In this document: piece by piece, positions 45,824-51,111 of the stretch | Layout: every line of letters begins with the position of its first letter | Position numbering within the stretch: position 1 is the first letter of the stretch | NCBI GenBank assembly: GCA_020627785.1 | Contig: JAHDGF010000030.1 | Location: forward strand, 1-51,111 | DNA length: 51,111 bases | Reading direction: 5' to 3' | Source of the DNA: Saprospiraceae bacterium | GTDB taxonomy: Bacteria > Bacteroidota > Bacteroidia > Chitinophagales > Saprospiraceae | Notes under the pieces: generated by a model | The model's input: the letters and a program-made list of their open reading frames with translations, nothing else | The model's database searches: none | Told to the model about the DNA's origin: nothing | Program-made: the position numbers and the translations under genes

Positions 45824-45849
45824 AGGCCACTGACTTTCATCAGCGGCCT
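45824..45849 (-). terminator. Terminator of the small exported protein gene
   Basis: Arms AGGCCACTGA (45824-45833) and TCAGCGGCCT (45840-45849) pair with one mismatch over a six-base loop. On the minus strand it is followed by TTTGCATTTT. It lies 40 bases beyond the stop of the gene at 45889. Confidence 0.75.
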
Positions 45850-45888
45850 CTAACATCCCTTTTATTTAAACTACTTTATTGTCTATAA

Positions 45889-46263
45889 TTATTTGATGAC
45901 AAGATTTGTCAATTGGATTTCATCGTAGCCATCAACCATGAAACCTACTTGGTACTGTCCTTCTTCAAAGAGGCTCATTCCTAAGTTGACACTTTCTGAA
46001 CCAATGGGAAGAATCATTTCAATCTCACCATTTTCATCAAATACTTGAATTATTGAAACGTTGGTTTCGAAAACCATAGCAATCTGATTTCTGTCTTCCT
46101 CGAAGCTTGTAGATATGATAAATTCTTTTTGACCTTCGTTTGCTAATGTAATTTCAACTTTTTCTGTTTTTACAATGGCAAGTCCTCCATCTCCTATATT
46201 AGATGCGAAAGTTGCCGTGGAAAGGCTAGTGGCGATGGCGAAGATTAATAATAAATTTTTCAT
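45889..46263 (-). CDS. Small exported protein
   Basis: A 124-residue exported protein with a signal peptide (about 1-20, ATSLSTATFAS). The mature part is a beta-rich domain (VEITLANEGQKEFIIST, then VSIIQVFDENGEIEMILP and GQYQVGFMVDGYDEIQLTNL). It looks like a small Ig-like or sorting-domain-like beta sandwich but lacks YPNP, and no family is recognised. Upstream on the minus strand, at 46307-46329, GGGGGT and ACCCCC arms could form a hairpin in the leader or operator region. Confidence 0.65.
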   Translation of the reverse strand: MKNLLLIFAIATSLSTATFASNIGDGGLAIVKTEKVEITLANEGQKEFIISTSFEEDRNQIAMVFETNVSIIQVFDENGEIEMILPIGSESVNLGMSLFEEGQYQVGFMVDGYDEIQLTNLVIK

Positions 46264-46306
46264 AATGACTGTTTTTTGGAAGTTACACTTATAAGACTAT
46301 TTACAA

Positions 46307-46329
46307 GGGGGTGTAACCTATGTACCCCC
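46307..46329. promoter_or_regulatory. GC-rich hairpin upstream of the small exported protein
   Basis: GGGGGT (46307-46312) and ACCCCC (46324-46329) form a six-bp all-but-one G-C stem with an 11-base loop, about 45 bases before the minus-strand start at 46263. It stands out in AT-rich surroundings. It may be an operator or leader hairpin; function is inferred only. Confidence 0.3.
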
Positions 46330-46520
46330 ATCTACGTAATAGCTATAGATGGTGACAAAGACACTACAGGTATAGCCGTTTATGAAATTTTTGGTCTTTT
46401 AGTTTACATTTTGAATGGTGATTTAATTTGAACTCCAACAAATCAGGATGATTTCAGCTTTTCACTAATTATCTCGTAGCCTGAAGACTTATTCGTTAGA
46501 TTTAATCAAAGCAATTGAAG

Positions 46521-47987
46521 ATGCACGTACTAAAGAAACCTTTACTTTTTATTTTTTCAATCATTCTATTTGTTGGTAATACTGCATTTGCGCAAGCGGA
46601 ATTTATAGAAGTAGAATGTAACCAAACCCTCAGCTTATTTACCTTCATGGAAGCCGCAGCGCAGGGAAGAGCTACCTCCATTTCTTACACGGAATACATC
46701 ATGGAACATTTAGGCGCCGATAAAAATTTCATGTCCTTGGTCGAAGAATTCGGGACCCTTGAATTTCAGTATGATATGAAATGGGAGGAGTATCCCAAAA
46801 TGCGACATGGTGGAGTTACCGCTAAAGATTTATTGTGGATAAGTTTATCGCAGGCGGAAAGCATTGAAGATTTCAGTCAACGATTTTATGGAGCCATTCC
46901 AATGCATCTGCATTCTAAACTCATCAAACTATTAAAGGCAGGGAAACCATATTTTGAAGAATTGGTCTGGAATCCACAGCAGGAAAATATTCAAAAGATG
47001 GTTGATAATTTAAGTGCATATAAGCCTCAGATAGAGGAGCTTTTTTTGAAGGTGAGCAAGTTCTACGGTGTTGAATGGGATCAAAGCATTCCGTTTACCG
47101 TTCAATTGTATCCGGTTCCATTGGAGCGTGGAATGACGACCGCCATTCCAAAAGGGAATGCTTTAATTTGTGCCTTTTTATCCGAAAATGAAAAAGAACA
47201 TCTAGGGGTGCTAGGCATTGCGATACATGAAATGTGTCACATCATTTATTCGCAGCAGACCGTGAAAATGCAGAATGAAATGGATTCATTATTTAACGCT
47301 CATCCCTCGGCCTTTGCACAGAAAGCATACAATTATTTAGATGAAGGCTTAGCAACAGCACTGGGAAATGGATGGGCGTATCGAGAGGTTCATGGTGTAT
47401 TAGATACTTCTCAATGGTACAATCATGATTACATCAATGACTATGCACATGCAATGTTTGATGATGTCGTGAATTATGTGGACGGTGGGCAGACCATGGA
47501 TGAAAATTTCATCCATCAAGCCATCCAGACCTTTGGTGAAACTTTTCCAAATGCCAATCGGGAAGTCCTCGGCTTGCTAAATCAAGTGATGCTCTTTGTG
47601 AATGCTAAGGATCAAGAACAGCAGATGTTTATTCCTAATTTGTTTATTAATAAATTTAACGCTCGTGGGATTTGGATGGCGTCACCCATGGATGATCCAG
47701 AAGGAGAAGAGATGTTTGAAACCAAAGCGGTATCTAAGATTTTTATTATTGAAGACAGAAAGGAGGAAGCTTATGCATTAATGAAAGCAAAGTATCCCAC
47801 ATTCACCAGACCACCAGTTAAGGTAAATGCCTTTTTATATACTTTCATGGATGAAGTCTCAGGAAGTATGATTTTTGTTGCTGAAGTGCAAGCGATGAAG
47901 CAATTAGAAAATCTATTAAATCAATTGTCAGAATTGGAATTTATTGACCCTGGAACTCTATTGGTTTACTCGTCTTCCGACAAATGA
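46521..47987 (+). CDS. Predicted exported zinc metallopeptidase (HExxH)
   Basis: A 488-residue protein with a signal peptide (about 1-25, ILFVGNTAFAQA). The zinc site is the HEMCH motif at about residues 236-240 (His236, Glu237, His240), and LDEGLATALG at about 274-283 provides a Glu (Glu275) at the distance expected for the third ligand of gluzincin-type peptidases. No known named family is recognised. The rest is mostly helical. The frame also starts with TTG at 46515, but the ATG at 46521 is preferred. The cleavage site (FAQA) is encoded by TTTGCGCAAGC, which resembles the dispersed 14-bp motif. Substrate unknown. Confidence 0.65.
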   Translation: MHVLKKPLLFIFSIILFVGNTAFAQAEFIEVECNQTLSLFTFMEAAAQGRATSISYTEYIMEHLGADKNFMSLVEEFGTLEFQYDMKWEEYPKMRHGGVTAKDLLWISLSQAESIEDFSQRFYGAIPMHLHSKLIKLLKAGKPYFEELVWNPQQENIQKMVDNLSAYKPQIEELFLKVSKFYGVEWDQSIPFTVQLYPVPLERGMTTAIPKGNALICAFLSENEKEHLGVLGIAIHEMCHIIYSQQTVKMQNEMDSLFNAHPSAFAQKAYNYLDEGLATALGNGWAYREVHGVLDTSQWYNHDYINDYAHAMFDDVVNYVDGGQTMDENFIHQAIQTFGETFPNANREVLGLLNQVMLFVNAKDQEQQMFIPNLFINKFNARGIWMASPMDDPEGEEMFETKAVSKIFIIEDRKEEAYALMKAKYPTFTRPPVKVNAFLYTFMDEVSGSMIFVAEVQAMKQLENLLNQLSELEFIDPGTLLVYSSSDK

Positions 47988-48159
47988 GAATTTAACTCCT
48001 TTAACTGGGACAAAACTTAAATTTTAAGGTTATATATTAGGAAGCATTTAGTGGTGTATGGCTGCTGTTAGGTATAAATTTTGATTTATAAGCCAAAGTG
48101 AGCACAAACAGAAGCATAAGCTAATATTTATTGACCCCAAAAAATCTCTAAGTTATTCT

Positions 48160-49497
48160 ATGCCGCATTTAAAGTATCTATTATCAGCGCTTATGCTGAT
48201 AAGCAGTCTACAGGTCTTTTGTTTTTATTCGGATTTCTCTGAATGTTCTTTGAACGCAACTGGAATAGAAGGCACCTTTACGGTCGGGGATACTTCCTCA
48301 GATTATTTAAGTTTAATGGCTGCCATCGATGACCTTTCGGCAAATGGAGTATGCGGTCCTGTTGTATTAAACCTTCGATCAGGAACCTATGAGGAGAAAC
48401 CTGTCGTGCCTGCCATAAACGGGGTAAGCTCAATCAACACCATCACCATACAATCTGAAGTTCAAGATAGTAGTGACGTGGTATTTGAAAGTATCAATAC
48501 CAATTCTGAAAATTATGTCTTTCAATTGAAGGAGGCAAGTTTTGTAATCTTGCAGCATCTAACCCTGCGCACCTTATCAACAGGTTCTAATATGATTGTC
48601 TTATCGCTCAAAGATCGGGTGAGCAATTGTGCCTTTCGACATTTAGAGATCAGTTCGCAATCTACTGGAGGAAATGATAGCAAAGCCTTGATTTCTTCTC
48701 TTCGATCAGTAACCAGTGATATTCACATTGAGCATTGTCACTTTGTAGAAGGTGGGTTCCAGATTCAAATGGAATGTGTTACCAACGGAACCGGTGACTG
48801 CGAAACCATCCTCATAGAAAACAACATCTTCTCTGGAAACTCTGGGACCTCCATATTTACAGAAAACTTTAACGGATTGACGATACGTGACAATGAATTC
48901 TCTGGAACTAAAGGGAAGGTTATTCATGTTTCGGATGCTACTTCTGGAATCGTTGTCGAACGAAATAAAATTGAGGTAGATGGATTCTCACCACAGGCCA
49001 TTGAATTACAAGATGTGCGAATGTCTGAAATGGATCCTGCCATCGTGAAAAATAATTTTGTGCGGAGTACCGCAGATGGAATCTTTTTAAGACGTAGCCA
49101 TTTCTGTAGAGTTGTACATAATAATGTTTATACAACGGGTAGTAGTGCTGCATTGGTTGCTGGGGGTTCAACTCAAGAGGACAATCAATTCATCAACAAT
49201 GTGGTACATGCTGGAACAGATGGTGGACGATGTTTTAATTTTTACGGGAATGCTGATTTGGCTGAGATTACCTTGGAACAAAATTGTTACTACAATGAAG
49301 ATCGGGTAATTTTTCTAGTAAGTAATGTTGAATATACCTTAGAAGAATGGCAAGAAGATTTCGATAAAGATTTATCTTCTTTTATGGCCAATCCTAAATT
49401 TGCCTCCGAGCTAGACCTACACATAGATAATAATTTACTTTTAAATGGACTTGGTACTTCCTTATGTCAGTGTAGATATCGATGGGGAACCCCGTGA
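48160..49497 (+). CDS. Exported beta-helix protein, 5' part of a frameshifted gene
   Basis: A 445-residue frame with a signal peptide (about 1-21) and a right-handed parallel beta-helix (about 35-420). The start pattern GTFTVGDTSSDYLSLMAAID and NGVCGPVVLNLRSGTYEE is typical of Bacteroidota pectate-lyase-like or surface beta-helix proteins. Rungs with N-rich turns follow (IENNIFSGNSGTS, then NGLTIRDNEFSGT). The final codons (CQCRYRWGTP) are out of frame. The expected continuation, YVSVDIDGEPRDPSAPDMGA, is in the other frame and encodes the following protein. The shift is +1 and must occur between 49445 and 49497. Confidence 0.75.
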   Translation: MPHLKYLLSALMLISSLQVFCFYSDFSECSLNATGIEGTFTVGDTSSDYLSLMAAIDDLSANGVCGPVVLNLRSGTYEEKPVVPAINGVSSINTITIQSEVQDSSDVVFESINTNSENYVFQLKEASFVILQHLTLRTLSTGSNMIVLSLKDRVSNCAFRHLEISSQSTGGNDSKALISSLRSVTSDIHIEHCHFVEGGFQIQMECVTNGTGDCETILIENNIFSGNSGTSIFTENFNGLTIRDNEFSGTKGKVIHVSDATSGIVVERNKIEVDGFSPQAIELQDVRMSEMDPAIVKNNFVRSTADGIFLRRSHFCRVVHNNVYTTGSSAALVAGGSTQEDNQFINNVVHAGTDGGRCFNFYGNADLAEITLEQNCYYNEDRVIFLVSNVEYTLEEWQEDFDKDLSSFMANPKFASELDLHIDNNLLLNGLGTSLCQCRYRWGTP

Positions 49498-50074
49498 TCC
49501 GAGTGCACCGGATATGGGAGCGGATGAATTTGTTTTAGATGGCGGAGCAGTTCTTGATTTGAAGCTAGAAGAAATATCAAGCCCTGATGCGCGTAAGTGC
49601 CAAGATCAAGAAACCATAACTATTTCAGTGACCAATAACTCACCCATGGCCATTCAGTCTTTTATGGTGGAATGGAAAATTTTGGGTCTTGAGCAGACGC
49701 CGATTCCTGTCACCACTTTTATTGAGGCAGGGGAGACTTTAAGTATTGATGTCGGCAATTATAATTTTGCTCCAAACACTTACTACGATCTCGAAATTAG
49801 CTTGACTGAGCCCAATGGACTTCTAGATGATAATGCTTTAGATAATACGATCATTAATTCTTATTATTATTTATCTGATGCGACCATACAAGAACTCCAA
49901 GATGACTGTGACGGGACTACTGATCTATTTGTGAAAAAGAAAACCGACGTTACCTATGAATGGTCCACCGGTGATTCAGGATATAAAATTGAAGAAGTAA
50001 ATGCCGGCACCTACGAGGTAACCGTCACTGATGGCAATCAATGTTTTTTAATTTCAAGCATAACCATAGATTAA
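49445..50074 (+). pseudogene. 3' part of the frameshifted beta-helix gene (CARDB-like and SprB-like domains)
   Basis: This frame carries the missing end of the preceding protein. It begins with YVSVDIDGEPRDPSAPDMGA and DEF, the usual closing of the beta-helix, then a CARDB-like beta sandwich (about 38-150; LKLEEISSPDARKCQDQETI) and an SprB-like repeat (about 155-209; YEWSTGDSGYKIEEVNAGTY). The ATG at 49445 is preceded directly by an in-frame TAA, so the frame has no independent start of its own. It lacks an evident T9SS sorting domain at the end. A sequencing error, a real mutation or a recoding event could explain the split. The next gene begins one base after its stop codon. Confidence 0.7.
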
Positions 50075-50075
50075 G

Positions 50076-51111
50076 ATGAGAAAGAATTTAATGATATGGT
50101 TGATGTTTTTCAGCGTCCTTAGTTTTGGTCAAATAGAGAATGAAACCTACTTTGGCGGGAAGGTAGAATATCCTTTGGAAGAAGTAAGAAAATCAATCAG
50201 ACACAATGGTGGTGTCATTGCTTCGAGCTCTCTACAAGTTAATCCTGAGGACTCAAGTCCGACCTTCATACTTTTTAAATCAGACTTGAACGGCAATGTT
50301 ATTTGGTCAACTTTACGTGAGGCCTATTTGGGGTTTTCTACTTCAGGTCGGACCGTGAATTATGATGTGTTAGATGATGGTTATTTATATGCAGTGACAC
50401 CGGAGGTAAATTACATCTCAATTTTCTGGCAGGGCATTAGATTTTTGTACAAATTAGATCCGGATACTGGAGAGGTCATATATAGTGTTCCAGTGGATCT
50501 GCATGAGGTGTTTGACTACGATGAAGATTATCTTATTGGGGTGGGTGATGGTCATTTAGCACTTATCGATAGAATAACTGGCGAGATAGAATACCTGCCC
50601 TTTGATTTTCCATTTGCTCCGATTCATTTAGTACCGGATGATGCAGGGAATGTTTATGTTTCCGATAATAAGACCGTTTACAAATTTAATCAGACGGATA
50701 CAGGTTCGATGTTATGGTCGATGGCGAGAGATGAGGTAGAGGAAATGAATGAATTGTATATCGATCCATTTGATGATTTATATCTGATGATTAAAGATGA
50801 AGACGATAATTCTCACACCATAAAAGTGGACAAGGATTTGGGAGTTGAGACTTGGTCAACGAGATTAAATTCGCAAAGCCAGGATACTCGTCTTTCTGAT
50901 TTTGTAGATGATGGCGACCATCTCTATTCTTGCTACCGTCACGTTTATGTCGGTTCCGTTAATCCTTTTTACAGTACTTCTAAACTGAATAAGCAGACGG
51001 GAACGGTTGAATGGATGGTTGATTATAAGATCAATGAGTTGATGATCAACGGGCAAGGTCCAATCAATAGAAATCAAGCAGCTTTGGCGATGGATATTGA
51101 TTGTGAAGGAA
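50076..51111 (+). CDS. Exported propeller-like protein, cut by the window end
   Basis: The frame is open from ATG 50076 to the last base of the window (345 codons, no stop), so the C-terminus is not seen. A signal peptide (about 1-20; MIWLMFFSVLSFGQ) is followed by beta-propeller-like repeats (VPDDAGNVYVSDNKTVYKF; IDPFDDLYLMIKDEDD) resembling those of the PQQ-like or surface propellers. The gene begins one base after the stop of the beta-helix 3' frame, so the two are probably co-transcribed. A T9SS sorting domain would be expected beyond the window. Confidence 0.7.
   Translation, partial: MRKNLMIWLMFFSVLSFGQIENETYFGGKVEYPLEEVRKSIRHNGGVIASSSLQVNPEDSSPTFILFKSDLNGNVIWSTLREAYLGFSTSGRTVNYDVLDDGYLYAVTPEVNYISIFWQGIRFLYKLDPDTGEVIYSVPVDLHEVFDYDEDYLIGVGDGHLALIDRITGEIEYLPFDFPFAPIHLVPDDAGNVYVSDNKTVYKFNQTDTGSMLWSMARDEVEEMNELYIDPFDDLYLMIKDEDDNSHTIKVDKDLGVETWSTRLNSQSQDTRLSDFVDDGDHLYSCYRHVYVGSVNPFYSTSKLNKQTGTVEWMVDYKINELMINGQGPINRNQAALAMDIDCEG

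Noticed and set aside
36601..46602. TTTGCGCAAG copies (33817, 36602, 46590) as further members of the 14-bp motif family.
   Set aside because: Two encode the Phe-Ala-Gln-Ala end of signal peptides and the third is the same site in the decayed WG gene, so protein coding explains the likeness. A similar string at 8595 lies in the sigma factor coding sequence.

Overview
The window is AT-rich, gene-dense bacterial chromosome and almost certainly comes from a Bacteroidota member, most likely of the Saprospiria/Saprospiraceae type (inferred from gene content, not from a marker tree). The evidence is several large secreted proteins with C-terminal type IX secretion (T9SS) sorting domains carrying the YPNP motif, a dockerin-like T9SS protein encoded with an ECF sigma factor and a barrel-bearing anti-sigma-like protein, MopE-type and WG-repeat proteins, HYC_CC_PP, DUF4846 and DUF6660-type proteins, a CzcA-TolC fusion, and promoters of the Bacteroidota type (TTG, about 20 bp, TAnnTTT[G/A]). 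No rRNA, tRNA, CRISPR array or IS transposase was found.

Layout. 1-1.3 kb: a small lipoprotein and a Lys/Asp-rich secreted protein with a 16-codon GAT run, closed by a terminator. 1.4-2.4 kb: tRNA-dihydrouridine synthase. 2.46-3.0 kb: a 246-bp tandem repeat. 3.1-10.3 kb (minus strand): operon of lipoprotein, ECF sigma factor, anti-sigma-like membrane protein and 1152-aa T9SS/dockerin-like protein. 10.8-12.7 kb: thioredoxin, thioredoxin-like protein, EamA transporter. 12.8-13.7 kb: a probable toxin-antitoxin pair with a leaderless GTG start. 13.8-15.9 kb: Tex. 16.6-19.7 kb: two arrays of the same repeat family on either side of a PKD/T9SS protein. 19.8-22.6 kb: metal-linked operon (HYC_CC_PP, outer-membrane protein, double-HMA protein, NHL lipoprotein). 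22.6-27.1 kb: esterase, DUF4846, T9SS protein, SelO. 27.1-33.8 kb: divalent-metal efflux operon (DUF6660-like, CzcA-TolC fusion, His-rich adaptor, ICMT-like methyltransferase). 33.8-37.6 kb: accessory stretch with a decayed WG-repeat gene, AraC regulator, PEBP protein, ParDE and the intact WG-repeat gene. 37.6-41.5 kb (minus strand): DHFR-like protein, DUF4132 protein, a small protein ending in a MoaD/ubiquitin-like Gly-Gly tail, and an unknown protein. 41.8-46.3 kb (minus strand): sulfatase-T9SS, MopE-T9SS and a small exported protein. 46.5-51.1 kb: a predicted HExxH metallopeptidase, a frameshifted beta-helix surface protein and an exported protein cut by the window edge.

The best candidate for an undescribed system is the DUF4132 + diglycine-tail protein + 139-aa protein cluster at 37.6-41.0 kb. 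A second is a 14-bp motif, CATTTGCGAAAGCG, present in six exact copies in intergenic and coding DNA. The two metal operons probably serve metal sensing/binding and export. The ECF operon probably couples envelope signalling to production of a large surface protein.
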